Below are positions 25,328 through 34,252 of a stretch of 43,869 nucleotides of DNA, in pieces. Each line of letters begins with the position of its first letter. Position 1 is the first letter of the stretch. Location: assembly GCA_900542195.1 (NCBI GenBank), contig UQNA01000020.1:1-43869 (forward strand). The letters are read 5' to 3'. The position numbers and the translations under genes are program-made. Under the pieces are notes generated by a model, which had not been told where the DNA came from, made no database searches, and saw only the letters and a program-made list of their open reading frames with translations. The DNA is from an uncultured Sutterella sp. (GTDB taxonomy: Bacteria > Pseudomonadota > Gammaproteobacteria > Burkholderiales > Burkholderiaceae_F).

Positions 25328-25347
25328 CGGGAGCGCCCGTTTTTTTA
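25328..25347 (+). terminator. Weak terminator-like hairpin
   Basis: CGGG, loop AGCG, CCCG, then seven T residues on the plus strand. No plus-strand gene precedes it within 300 bases, so it may stop outward transcription from the IS or an unannotated short RNA. Its T run overlaps the 3' end of the merR-type gene. Confidence 0.35.
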
Positions 25348-25743
25348 TTGGTGTAACGCTTCAATAAGACAGCAAGTTTCGCCCTTCTCTTCTCGGTGAT
25401 CGTGTCCGCATTTATGGGCTAAAAATTCTAGCTCAGACTTTAAGGATTCAAGCTGAGTAATCTTTTTATTAATTTCGAGAATGTGATTTTCGATGATTGA
25501 ATGAGCCTTACGGGCGTCACTAGCCTGAGCGCTCTTGAGATTGATTAATTCTTTTACTTCATCAATCGATAAATCCAGTGCACGGCAATGAAGGATAAAC
25601 TGCAGCGCTTTTTTGTGGTCTTCTCCGTAAACCCTGTAGTTTCCATGTGTTCTTGGCGCAGCTGGAAGAAGGCCGGATGTCTCGTAAAAACGAATGGTCC
25701 CAACCTGACAACCTGTTATTTTTGCTAATTCACCTATCTTCAT
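25345..25743 (-). CDS. MerR-family metal-responsive regulator, CadR/ZntR/PbrR-like
   Basis: 132 residues. The N-terminal winged helix (MKIGELAKITGCQVGTIRFYE) and the dimerisation helix are typical of Zn/Cd/Pb sensors in this family, and the C-terminal loop has C112, C124 and C125 plus histidines (KCGHDHREEKGETCC). The other half of the usual site, a cysteine around residue 78, is missing: the segment reads QASDARKA, with D76 and A77. The metal site is therefore altered, possibly using Asp or His. It faces the ATPase gene across the operator and should twist that promoter into an active form when metal is bound. Confidence 0.9.
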   Translation of the reverse strand: MKIGELAKITGCQVGTIRFYETSGLLPAAPRTHGNYRVYGEDHKKALQFILHCRALDLSIDEVKELINLKSAQASDARKAHSIIENHILEINKKITQLESLKSELEFLAHKCGHDHREEKGETCCLIEALHQ

Positions 25744-25764
25744 CAGAAATTACCCTAAATTAAC

Positions 25765-25796
25765 TTGACTCTAAAGTAACTATAGGATTTTAAATT
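25765..25796 (+). promoter_or_regulatory. MerR-type operator-promoter of the metal ATPase gene
   Basis: TTGACT (25765-25770), a 20-bp spacer and TAAATT (25791-25796). The spacer holds an imperfect dyad beginning ACTCTAAAGT and ending ACTATAGGAT, very close to the operators bound by PbrR/CadR-type regulators. The overlong spacer is the hallmark of MerR-activated promoters. Confidence 0.88.
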
Positions 25797-25826
25797 ATCC
25801 CATAAACAAGATATTGGGAAATAACT

Positions 25827-28655
25827 ATGAAGGATGATATAAAACAAGCGCCCGAAAACGGAAGTCTTCAGCCACAGACACAAAAAGATGTTTCGCACGA
25901 CTCTCCCGAGAATATCAAAGGGAACTCTGAAACTAAAATGTGCAACTGCGGAAAGTATCCCGGACAGCCTTGTCGTTGCTTGGAAGATGCCTTAAAAGCA
26001 AATTCTGTTCACGCCCATTCTCAAGAACATTGCTGCTGCGGTCATCATCACGAAACCCCAGAAACAAGCAGCTCTTCCAAATCCGAAACTGAATGCTGTT
26101 CCCACGAGCATGGCACTCATTGCTGCGAGTCTCATTCGCACGAACATCAAGAGTGCTGCTCAGCTCATAACCATCATGAACATCATGAGTGTCACTCACA
26201 TGAACATGCAGGATGCGGATGCGGACATCATCATGAAGAAAAGCATGAGCATCATGAGAGTCACGCTTGCTGTGCAGAACACGTTCATTCTCATGATAAG
26301 CATTGCTGCGGCCACGACCATTCCCACGTCGAAAACAGCATGGATACGGACTGGAATGTCTCAGAGGTTAAGCCGACTCAATATAAACTGCTTTTTGCAA
26401 CTCTCGGTTCATTACCCGGCGTTCATGATGTTAATCTAACCCCGGAAGGGCTGCGCATTATTCATACTCCGGAATCCCTCCCGGCGATTGAGGAAGCCTT
26501 CGCAAAAAATAATCTAAAACTCAAGCGTGTTGTCGATAACAAAAAGCAAACTTCCCAGATCAGAATCCCTCAAATGGATTGCCCGACCGAAGAAGGTCTC
26601 ATCCGCAAGAAACTGAACGGCATCGAAGGTGTTAGCGGTCTCCAATTTAACTTGATGAACCGAATTCTTACCGTGTCCTATCTGCCGGGACAACTGCCGG
26701 TTATCTTAGCTGCAATTAAATCTCTCGAATACGATCCTGAAGTGATTGAGGGTCAGAAGACAAGTCTCTCAGAATTTAAGCCAACTAAAATCAATTGGTG
26801 GAGATATATTTTCTGCTTAATTCTTGCACTTGGTTCGGAAGCATGCGAGCTGTTGAATTTAAATGAATACGTTTCAATAGCATTGGCCGTGGCAGCCATT
26901 CTCTTTGTTGGTGTAGGAACTTATAAAAAAGGCTTTATCGCCATTAAGAACCTCAACTTTAATATGAATGCTCTGATGGCCGTAGCCGTAACCGGTGCCG
27001 TATTAATCGGTTCCTGGGCAGAAGCTGCTATGGTCATGGTTCTTTTTGAAATTTCCGAGGCTATTGAGCAGCTTTCTTTAGATAAGGCACGCGGCGCGAT
27101 CCGCTCTCTTCTTTCCATGACACCTCAAAAAGCTACCGTACAAAAAGACGGTAAATGGGAGGAGATTGCAGCCGATGATGTCCGCGTCGGCGACACCGTT
27201 CGGGTTGAGCCCGGAGAAAGACTAGCGGTTGACGGCAAAGTCATCTCAGGAAACTCTTCCTTGAATCAAAGTGCTATTACCGGAGAAAGTCTTCCGGTAG
27301 ATAAGAAACCCGGTGATGCTGTTTTTGCGGGCTCTTTGAATGAAAATTCAGAGCTTATTTACGAAGCAACCTCGACAGCTCAGAACTCCATGCCGGCGAG
27401 AATTATCAGCGCCATTGAATCGGCTCAAAGTTCTCGCGCACCTACTCAGAGATTTGTTGATAGCTTCGCTAAGGTCTATACCCCTCTGGTTTTCTTAATT
27501 GCTTTAGCCACAGCCGTTATTCCTCCCCTCGCACTCGACGGAGATTGGTACGGCTGGATCTACAAGGCCCTTACCTTACTGGTTATTGCGTGTCCCTGCG
27601 CCTTGGTAATTTCTACTCCTGTAACTATCGTCACCGGCTTGGCTAACGCGGCAAAGCGCGGAATATTAGTTAAAGGCGGAATCTATTTGGAAAAAGGAAG
27701 AAAACTTCAGCTTATTGCTTTCGATAAGACCGGCACTATTACTGAAGGCAAGCCTCAGGTTCAAGAAGTTGAGATGTTAACTGACGAAGATCCGAACACC
27801 GTATTAGCTCTGGCTGCCGCTTTGGCCGACCGGAATTCTCACCCGGTAAGCAAAGCAGTCTCCGAACATGCCGCAGCTCACGGACTTCAAGGTTCTAAGC
27901 TTGCCGAGGTTAATGACTTTACCGCCCTCCCGGGCCAAGGCGTAGTAGGAACAATTGAAGGTACGGAATATTATTTGGGCAATTTAAAAGGTTTAGATCG
28001 TTATCTGCTCCAGAGCCAAGCTATCCGAGACAAATTCTCTGCTTTGGCCGAAAAAGGTTTCTCTCCGTTGGTTCTAGCCAGTTCCAAAAAGGTGTTGGCT
28101 TGTTTCGGGGTCGCAGATTCGATTAAATCTCACTCCAAAGAAGCAATCGAAAAACTTAATTCTTTCGGTTTAAAGACCGTCCTTTTAAGCGGAGACAACT
28201 CTAAAACCGCTGAAAGAATCGGTAAGGAAGTTGGCGTTCAAATGGCCAAGGGAAATCTTCTTCCTCAAGAAAAACAGCATCTTGTTGATCGCTATGCTAA
28301 GAAAGATGTCACTGGTATGGTCGGTGACGGCATTAACGACGCCCCTGCTCTTGCTCGTGCCAATATCGGTTTTGCCATGGGTGCAGCCGGAACAGATACA
28401 GCAATTGAAACTGCCGATGTCGCGTTAATGGACGATGACTTGAGAAAGCTTCCCGCATTCATTGAACTGTCCAAGGAAACTTTCAAGATTCTTTGTCAGA
28501 ACATCTTTATTGCTTTATCCATTAAAGCCATTTTCTTTGCCCTGACCTTCTTGGGAATGGCCACAATGTGGATGGCGGTATTTGCAGACACAGGCACCTG
28601 CTTGATTGTTGTCGCCAATGGTTTAAGACTTTTAACTTGGAAGCCGTCGAAATAA
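25827..28655 (+). CDS. P1B-2-type Zn/Cd/Pb-exporting ATPase with His/Cys-rich N-terminal tail
   Basis: 942 residues, about 200 more than ZntA. It exports divalent soft metals across the inner membrane. Residues 61-167 are a low-complexity tail with about 34 His and 16 Cys. A cysteine-less domain (about 183-235) follows, then a ferredoxin-like metal domain with MDCPTEE (C252). The membrane CPC (C589-C591), the phosphatase loop TGES (485-488), the phosphorylated aspartate D633 in DKTGT, GDGINDAP, and the Asp in the last helices (FADTGTCL) match the P1B-2 group. Expression is controlled by the divergent MerR-type gene. The tail may buffer or sense metal. A strong terminator follows. Confidence 0.95.
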   Translation: MKDDIKQAPENGSLQPQTQKDVSHDSPENIKGNSETKMCNCGKYPGQPCRCLEDALKANSVHAHSQEHCCCGHHHETPETSSSSKSETECCSHEHGTHCCESHSHEHQECCSAHNHHEHHECHSHEHAGCGCGHHHEEKHEHHESHACCAEHVHSHDKHCCGHDHSHVENSMDTDWNVSEVKPTQYKLLFATLGSLPGVHDVNLTPEGLRIIHTPESLPAIEEAFAKNNLKLKRVVDNKKQTSQIRIPQMDCPTEEGLIRKKLNGIEGVSGLQFNLMNRILTVSYLPGQLPVILAAIKSLEYDPEVIEGQKTSLSEFKPTKINWWRYIFCLILALGSEACELLNLNEYVSIALAVAAILFVGVGTYKKGFIAIKNLNFNMNALMAVAVTGAVLIGSWAEAAMVMVLFEISEAIEQLSLDKARGAIRSLLSMTPQKATVQKDGKWEEIAADDVRVGDTVRVEPGERLAVDGKVISGNSSLNQSAITGESLPVDKKPGDAVFAGSLNENSELIYEATSTAQNSMPARIISAIESAQSSRAPTQRFVDSFAKVYTPLVFLIALATAVIPPLALDGDWYGWIYKALTLLVIACPCALVISTPVTIVTGLANAAKRGILVKGGIYLEKGRKLQLIAFDKTGTITEGKPQVQEVEMLTDEDPNTVLALAAALADRNSHPVSKAVSEHAAAHGLQGSKLAEVNDFTALPGQGVVGTIEGTEYYLGNLKGLDRYLLQSQAIRDKFSALAEKGFSPLVLASSKKVLACFGVADSIKSHSKEAIEKLNSFGLKTVLLSGDNSKTAERIGKEVGVQMAKGNLLPQEKQHLVDRYAKKDVTGMVGDGINDAPALARANIGFAMGAAGTDTAIETADVALMDDDLRKLPAFIELSKETFKILCQNIFIALSIKAIFFALTFLGMATMWMAVFADTGTCLIVVANGLRLLTWKPSK

Positions 28656-28668
28656 TCCGCTTCCAGAC

Positions 28669-28712
28669 AGAAAAAGCACTGCAAATCCTTCCGGCAGTGC
28701 TTTTTCTTTTTT
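28669..28712. terminator. Bidirectional terminator between ATPase and alaX genes
   Basis: Perfect 14-bp stem AGAAAAAGCACTGC / complement (28669-28682, 28694-28707) with an 11-base loop and further T residues. It serves both convergent genes. Confidence 0.92.
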
Positions 28713-28722
28713 GCGAGTGAAC

Positions 28723-29892
28723 TTAGCCTAATTTTGCTTCGACGGCTTTTCTAATTTCCTCTTCGGAAGAAGCAAAAGAACCTTGGACAAAAGGAGGCTT
28801 GCCTCCTCCTCGGCCGTTTAGTTCCTTATTTAGTTCTCTCGATAGAGCGGCCAAATTCGGCTCTTTAGAGAAAAGTATGTAATTAAAGAGTTTCTTCTCT
28901 GCTTGTTCTGATAGAACAAGAATGGATTCGAAATTCTTTTTTTCGGACAAACGATTGCAAAAGACCTTTATCTCAAAAGGAGTTAATTCCGGTTCAGAGA
29001 CGAACAATAACTTGCCTTCAGAAGGAAGAGAATCAGAAATCAAATTCATGATCCTTTCCGATTTCTTCGAAAGTTTTTCTGTTAACTGATTCTTTTCTGA
29101 ATACAGCTGTTTTAAAGCAACGGAAATTTCTTGAGGTTTAGCTGACAACTGTTCTACACAGGATGCGCTTTCTCTTAGGAGCATATTGATGTAGTTAATC
29201 AGGCGTTTACCGGCGGCAAATTCAACCCTTGTCCCTCCTCTATGCTTAAAGGAAGAAAGTATTTTAAAAGACCCAATTTCCGCTGTATTTTTTACGTGAG
29301 TACCGCAACAGGCACAGATATCAGCCTCAGGGAATTCAACAATTCGAACTTTTCCCTTGAGTTCTTTCTTACTTCTGAAATCCAACGCTTTGAGTTCTTC
29401 TTCACTTGGGAAAAAGATATGAATATTTTGTCCTTTTCTGAAAGCCGCATTGGTCAATTCTTCCATTTCGGCCAACTGCTCAGGAGTGAGATAACCGTCA
29501 AAATCAACGGTTAGGACATCATCTCCCATATGGAAACCGACATTGTTGAAACCATATTTTCTATTGACTAAGCCTGAAAAAATATGTTCGCAGGAGTGAT
29601 TCTGCATGTTGTCATATCTGCGTGCCCAGTCAATTTTTCCCTTGACCGTTTCTCCGACTTTCAGCTCTTTGTCCGTCTGATGGACGACTTGGCCATTTTG
29701 TCTTTTTACGAATAAGACTTTGGCGTCGCCTAAATTTCCTAGATCGGAGGGTTGGCCGCCTCCTTCCGGATAGAAAGCCGTATCGCTTAGAACTACATCA
29801 AAACCCTTTTTACCAACAGTACAAGAAAGGACCTCTGCTTCAAATTCTTGGCAGTAAGGATCCCGATAAAACAACTCGTTTAATTCTTCCAT
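28723..29892 (-). CDS. Alanyl-tRNA editing hydrolase AlaX, long form
   Basis: 389 residues. It deacylates Ser- or Gly-tRNAAla in the cytoplasm. The N-terminal part is like the second half of the AlaRS core (YPEGGGQPSD), then the editing domain with zinc ligands H99 and H103 (HSCEH) and C195/H199 (CCGTH). The C-terminal DHHA1 domain ends with GRGGGKPPFVQGS. Length fits the AlaX-L (type II) class with DHHA1, more common in Firmicutes than Proteobacteria, so transfer is possible. The Shine-Dalgarno is poor. It is transcribed downstream of the 29.9-30.4 kb gene with 27 bases between. Confidence 0.9.
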   Translation of the reverse strand: MEELNELFYRDPYCQEFEAEVLSCTVGKKGFDVVLSDTAFYPEGGGQPSDLGNLGDAKVLFVKRQNGQVVHQTDKELKVGETVKGKIDWARRYDNMQNHSCEHIFSGLVNRKYGFNNVGFHMGDDVLTVDFDGYLTPEQLAEMEELTNAAFRKGQNIHIFFPSEEELKALDFRSKKELKGKVRIVEFPEADICACCGTHVKNTAEIGSFKILSSFKHRGGTRVEFAAGKRLINYINMLLRESASCVEQLSAKPQEISVALKQLYSEKNQLTEKLSKKSERIMNLISDSLPSEGKLLFVSEPELTPFEIKVFCNRLSEKKNFESILVLSEQAEKKLFNYILFSKEPNLAALSRELNKELNGRGGGKPPFVQGSFASSEEEIRKAVEAKLG

Positions 29893-29919
29893 TTTTATAA
29901 GACCAATTGTGCCTGTAAG

Positions 29920-30402
29920 TTATTCTTCTGATGCTTTTGATTCGGTATAAGCCTTGCGAATTTGATCTCTTATCCACGCCGAACCACCAAGTTCTTTTAA
30001 TTTTTCTTTATCTTCTTCCGTTAAAAGAATCGTAGTCCTTGCTAAAGGCTTAGATGCTACAAGAGGCCGGCCTCTCTTCTTGATAATCCAGAGATCTGAA
30101 ACGGTCTGCTCGATTTCGCCGCGATTTTCACCCGATTCATCCAGAAGACCTGCCAAACATTTAAGATCTTCCTCCATAACAGCCAGAATTCTTTGGTAGT
30201 TGGCTTCCTCTTTTTTGGTTCTGGAGGAGACTTGTACAGGAATGACAAATTCAGCGGTCATCTTTGCCGAACCGACGCATTTGTCTTTAGAAATAAAGTA
30301 AACGTAATATGCTCGGCCTTCTCCGATAAAATCAGAAGCACCTCTCCTAAGTTCAGCTCTTATGTTTTCGGATATTTTTAAATCGTCTTGTTCTTCTGCC
30401 AT
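29920..30402 (-). CDS. Unknown protein with C-terminal AT-hook/RHH-like domain
   Basis: About 160 residues (start at 30402 with GGAT upstream, or 30411). The N-terminal 110 residues are unrecognised. The C-terminal part has KKRGRP, the core of an AT-hook, then a strand-helix-helix segment (TTILLTEEDKEKLKELGGSA, then WIRDQIRKA). This closely matches the N-terminal domain of the S24-fold protein at 21.5-22.0 kb, which shares LTE, KL-x-ELGGS-x-W, R-[ED]-QI. It is likely a DNA-binding protein. It may be co-transcribed with the alaX gene that follows. Confidence 0.7.
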   Translation of the reverse strand: MAEEQDDLKISENIRAELRRGASDFIGEGRAYYVYFISKDKCVGSAKMTAEFVIPVQVSSRTKKEEANYQRILAVMEEDLKCLAGLLDESGENRGEIEQTVSDLWIIKKRGRPLVASKPLARTTILLTEEDKEKLKELGGSAWIRDQIRKAYTESKASEE

Positions 30403-30636
30403 TTTTTGCATCCAAAATTCTTAATCGAATTTTACTCATTTTGAAAACTTTTTAGCTTTTCGATTTTCCTGCTTAATTTCCGGCTTGACGCTTCGAGTTT
30501 CTCAGGGTTCTCTTAGATTTAATACCTTGCAGACCTTCGATTGCCCAAAATTAATCGAGAAAAAATTTTTTCTTTCTAAAATTTCCTACCCTTCTAGATT
30601 GTGCCAAGGCAGTTGATTTTTAAAGGTGAAAACCAA

Positions 30637-31671
30637 GTGAAAAAAACAATACTTTCCATTTTTCTTGCAGGACTGTTTTGTACTCAATTACAAGCAGCAG
30701 GAACTGCACCGGCTGCTCCCGTAAATTCAGCAGAAAATAAAACTACTGAGCAGCCGAAACCAATAAGCGCAGAGGATGCAACGCCAAGTAATGTTTTGAA
30801 GTTCTTTTTAACCAAGGTTGAACTTGGAAAATCAACGCTAAAAGACCTAGATCAGTTATTTTCAGCCGATGGAGCAAAGCTTAAACAATTGTTTGCCGGA
30901 GAGTATCTAGTTTTTAGTCCGACGTTTAAATCACCGATTGAACTGACACCCCCTATCGTTACCTTACTCGGCCCTAATAAAACCGCAGACAGCTTTACGC
31001 TGGAATGGGATTTCAAAAGCCGTGAGGCCTTTGACAAAGTTAAAACCGAAGTTGAAAACGAAATCAAGAAAAGTTTAGGTTTAGGTGCCCGCTCTGAAAG
31101 CAAACAGCTTTTTACTAATCAGCAGCGATTCCAGAACAAGGACAAAATCGCCTTTATGACTTGGTCTACCTATGCTGAATTTTTAAAGGTTGAAGTGATT
31201 CTTCAAACCCCGGGTGAGAACCCAAAAAATCTCACTAACAATGTTTCGGAAGAGATTGCCGCTCTTATCAAAGCATTTCCGAATGGCAAAGGCTCCTTTT
31301 CCGATGTTGATAAATTCGGTGCGGAGTATGGATGTTTAAGAGCCGACACAACAGATCCTCAATGGCAGACACTCCGAACCAAATTGAAAAATAGTTGCGG
31401 AAGACTTCATTTTTACTTTGAAGTCGACGACAAGAACAAATCAAAATTTAAGTCCATTCGGATAACGCCGGAAGATGCGTCCGAGACTAACAATGCCACT
31501 TATTCAAAGATTTTGAATGGTCTATACGGGCAGCCAACTGAGAAAAAACTTCCGATGTTTGATCGGCCCTCTAAAGTATTTCAGGCAGGAAATGCTAACG
31601 TGACTTTGTCTGATCTAACTCTTCAAGATAAACCAAACGTGGATATTTCTATTTCCCATGCTGCTCCGTAA
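30637..31671 (+). CDS. Exported protein of unknown function
   Basis: 344 residues from a GTG at 30637 that has AAGGTG upstream and starts an ideal signal peptide (VKKTILSIFLAGLFCTQLQA). Cleavage after LQA would leave a Pro/Ala/Lys-rich N-terminus. An in-frame GTG at 30601 would add twelve residues before the signal. The mature protein looks like two related beta-rich halves, each with a charged segment. It has no cysteine pair motif or lipobox. I do not recognise a family. It precedes dus on the same strand, with about 50 bases between the frames. Confidence 0.8.
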   Translation: MKKTILSIFLAGLFCTQLQAAGTAPAAPVNSAENKTTEQPKPISAEDATPSNVLKFFLTKVELGKSTLKDLDQLFSADGAKLKQLFAGEYLVFSPTFKSPIELTPPIVTLLGPNKTADSFTLEWDFKSREAFDKVKTEVENEIKKSLGLGARSESKQLFTNQQRFQNKDKIAFMTWSTYAEFLKVEVILQTPGENPKNLTNNVSEEIAALIKAFPNGKGSFSDVDKFGAEYGCLRADTTDPQWQTLRTKLKNSCGRLHFYFEVDDKNKSKFKSIRITPEDASETNNATYSKILNGLYGQPTEKKLPMFDRPSKVFQAGNANVTLSDLTLQDKPNVDISISHAAP

Positions 31672-31727
31672 ATGAGGTTTCTCTGCTAAATTTGCGGGAT
31701 TGTTTAGTTCTATCCATTAACTGTCAA

Positions 31728-32705
31728 ATGTCCGTTGAATTATCCGTCGCTCCAATGGAGGGGCTGACTACTAGAGTTTTTAGAAAAGTCCATTCTGAAA
31801 TCTTTGGACCTGCCGACAGTTACTACATCCCTTTTGTCACGCCCACTTCTGAGCCAAAATTTACAGAAAGACAAATGAGAGAACTCAATCCGGCACTCAA
31901 TTCCGGACTGAATGTTATTCCTCAGCTCTTGACCAACAAGCCAAAAGATTTTGAATGGGCCGCAAAAGCTTTATACGATCTTGGATATTCAGAGGTTAAT
32001 TTAAATCTTGGATGTCCTGCCGGAACCGTTGTGGCTAAATGCAAAGGTTCGGGACTTTTAAGAAATTTTGATGTTCTCAGACCATTACTTGACGGCATTT
32101 TTTCTCAAGAACATCAAATCAAAATTTCTATAAAAACAAGGCTTGGATGGAGCAATCCTGAAGAGTTTGAAGATTTAGCTAACCTTTACAGCCAATATCC
32201 ACTAGCCAAGCTCATCATTCATCCGCGTTTAAAAACGGATCAATACAAAGGAGACTGCAGGAAGGAAATCTTTGAGGCCAATTTCAATAAGTTTTCTTTT
32301 CCTGTCGGCTATAACGGCGATATTGTTTCCACGAAGGATATTCATGAAACCTTGGGCAGGTTTCCGACACTTTCTATGGTGATGGTTGGCCGAGGATTGG
32401 TCGCCGACCCTGCTCTTTTCAGAAAATTTAACGGCGGCTCCGCAGCCTCAAAAGCAGAAATCCGAAATTTCAGTGAAAAACTTTTTACCGGCTATACGGA
32501 AGCTTTTGGAAGTGCGAAGAATGCCGTTATGCGCATGAAAGAATATTGGTTTTTCCAGCTTAACCTGCTTTCAACTGAGGATAAGCTTGCGAAAAAACTT
32601 TTTAAAGCCAAAGATGTTCAGCAATATGAAGATGCCGTAGAGGCTATCTATGAAAATTCTGATATTTTGCCTGAGGCTAGGTTCGGCTGGCATAAACCGC
32701 TTTAA
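31728..32705 (+). CDS. dus: tRNA-dihydrouridine synthase family protein
   Basis: 325 residues from the ATG at 31728. It reduces a uridine in tRNA using FMN. Family marks are the N-terminal APMEGLTTRVFR, the NLGCPAGTVVAKCKGSGLL segment with the catalytic cysteine, IKTRLGW, the HPR flavin-phosphate region, YNGDI and MVGRGLVADP. It fits the Dus family near DusC; which position is modified cannot be stated. A longer frame from a TTG at 31692 is unsupported. A terminator follows. Confidence 0.9.
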   Translation: MSVELSVAPMEGLTTRVFRKVHSEIFGPADSYYIPFVTPTSEPKFTERQMRELNPALNSGLNVIPQLLTNKPKDFEWAAKALYDLGYSEVNLNLGCPAGTVVAKCKGSGLLRNFDVLRPLLDGIFSQEHQIKISIKTRLGWSNPEEFEDLANLYSQYPLAKLIIHPRLKTDQYKGDCRKEIFEANFNKFSFPVGYNGDIVSTKDIHETLGRFPTLSMVMVGRGLVADPALFRKFNGGSAASKAEIRNFSEKLFTGYTEAFGSAKNAVMRMKEYWFFQLNLLSTEDKLAKKLFKAKDVQQYEDAVEAIYENSDILPEARFGWHKPL

Positions 32706-32769
32706 TGTTTCTGTTTCATCAGAGCCTAGCGGCATGTAAACCAGGGCAAGATTAAAGAAGCTATAGGAC

Positions 32770-32808
32770 AAGGCTCAAAAACCCTATAAAAGATAGTTTT
32801 TGAGCCTT
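32770..32808. terminator. Bidirectional terminator between dus and thioredoxin genes
   Basis: Perfect 13-bp stem AAGGCTCAAAAAC / complement (32770-32782, 32796-32808), 13-base loop. The arms carry A and T runs suitable for termination in both directions. Confidence 0.85.
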
Positions 32809-32818
32809 CAATAGAAAA

Positions 32819-33148
32819 TTAGAGAGTGAGTGCTTTTTCAACAAAAGCTTTGAAGAGTTCTGTATTCTTTGGCTCAACCAATGTATCCAATACTTCACCG
32901 TTCTTCAAAACTAACAAAGTTGGAATATGGCGAACGCGGAATTTTGCGTTTAATCCGCTTTCTTTGTCGAAGTCGCAATAAGCAAACTGCAAGCGATCTG
33001 CATATTCTGTTGCGAATTGCATAAACATTGGTTGGATTCTTTGGCAATCTACACACCATGGTGCACCAATAGCCAAAAGAACTTTCTTAGGGCACTTTAC
33101 AACGGTTTCTTCGTAATTTGCTTCAGTAACATTTAATACGTTTTCCAT
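32819..33148 (-). CDS. Thioredoxin-like protein with CVDC active site
   Basis: 109 residues, a single thioredoxin domain and no signal peptide. The active site is WCVDC (C32, C35) rather than the WCGPC of general thioredoxins; cis-proline is in RHIPTLL. The changed inter-cysteine residues, including an Asp, should shift its redox potential and partner choice. It may be a dedicated reductant, for instance of the peroxiredoxin at 3.0-3.5 kb; this is speculation. GGAG precedes the ATG and a perfect -10 lies just upstream. Confidence 0.9.
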   Translation of the reverse strand: MENVLNVTEANYEETVVKCPKKVLLAIGAPWCVDCQRIQPMFMQFATEYADRLQFAYCDFDKESGLNAKFRVRHIPTLLVLKNGEVLDTLVEPKNTELFKAFVEKALTL

Positions 33149-33174
33149 TGGTCATCTCCAAAAGTTACCCGCAC

Positions 33175-33180
33175 ATTATA
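33175..33180 (-). promoter_or_regulatory. -10 element of the thioredoxin gene
   Basis: A consensus TATAAT on the minus strand. It places the start about 20 bases before the ATG. No convincing -35 hexamer is visible at 16-18 bases. Confidence 0.45.
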
Positions 33181-33318
33181 TAAGAGCAGTATAGGAAACT
33201 GAGCGCTTTTTCCATTCCTCAGGTTAAGCATCTTCATCCTCTCGCAAAGACCTTTGCTTTAAAATCCAATGTGTACTAAATAATTAAGATGAAACTACCT
33301 TAGTTACATCTAAAGAAG

Positions 33319-34245
33319 ATGAGCATAGAACTAAAACCTGTAACTATAGATACTCTTCCTTTGCTTAAAGAGCATATCAGCTCTTTACAGGACGGAGACT
33401 GTAACTTGGCACTGGTCTCCATTATCGGAAGAAGCGCCGAATACAAGATTCAATACGCCGAAGTTGAAGGTGAAATCGTTTTAAATTGGCAGCCTTATCC
33501 TGAATGTCCTGCTGCTTATGTTGTCCCCTGGAACAGTCCAAAGATCGCAAACATACTGCCGCAGTTAGAATGCCAGTGTAAAAACTGCAAAGAGCCTCTT
33601 CTTCTTTTCGGCCGCTTTACGGAAATGACAGAGCATGTACAAAGGCTTTTCCGTTACCGCAACTTTATTACCGTTTCCTCGAATTCTTGGTGGGATTACC
33701 TTTACGCTAAGGAGCGTTTCCTGACCTTAGAGGGCAGACAGCTCAACGGGAAAAGGAACTTCAACAAACGTTTTAATAAAGCCTATCCGAATGCTGAATT
33801 CATTCCCTTAAATCCGTCAACGATTCCTATGGCAAGAGCTTTCTTGGAGAAGTGGTACGAAAGCAGAGGAGATATGGACGAGGGCTTGATTGCAGAAAGA
33901 GATGCCATCAATCTGGCTTTTGAGCACTGGGATGATTTCGAACTCATCGGCGGTATTTTGAAAGAAGGAGATAACGTCTTTGGATTTACATACGGGTCAG
34001 GCGTTTATGAAGATATCTTTGCGGTTCACATCGAAAAAGCAGACCGCAACATTGTAGGGGCATATCCAGCATTGGCAGTCGCTTTAGCAAAAATGCTTCC
34101 TGAGAAATATAAAGTACTAAACCGTGAGGAAGACTTAGGTGTTCCCGGCCTTCGTAAAGCCAAAGAAGACTGGTTCCCCTGCGGAGTCGTGAGAAAAACG
34201 GTTTTAAAACTTCAAAAGGATAATTCAATTCCTGATATCAAGTAA
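33319..34245 (+). CDS. DUF2156 (GNAT-fold) protein
   Basis: 308 residues resembling DUF2156, the phosphatidylglycerol lysyltransferase C-terminal-like group with two GNAT folds. Visible marks are WWDYLYAKERFLTLEG, then KRNFNKRF, and the C-terminal region with the ALAVALAK helix and NREEDLG. There is no membrane domain, so it resembles soluble members. A C-x-C-x2-C cluster (CQCKNC) lies near residue 92. The substrate is unknown; aminoacyl or acyl transfer is likely by fold. It is monocistronic. Confidence 0.85.
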   Translation: MSIELKPVTIDTLPLLKEHISSLQDGDCNLALVSIIGRSAEYKIQYAEVEGEIVLNWQPYPECPAAYVVPWNSPKIANILPQLECQCKNCKEPLLLFGRFTEMTEHVQRLFRYRNFITVSSNSWWDYLYAKERFLTLEGRQLNGKRNFNKRFNKAYPNAEFIPLNPSTIPMARAFLEKWYESRGDMDEGLIAERDAINLAFEHWDDFELIGGILKEGDNVFGFTYGSGVYEDIFAVHIEKADRNIVGAYPALAVALAKMLPEKYKVLNREEDLGVPGLRKAKEDWFPCGVVRKTVLKLQKDNSIPDIK

Positions 34246-34252
34246 TGAAGCC

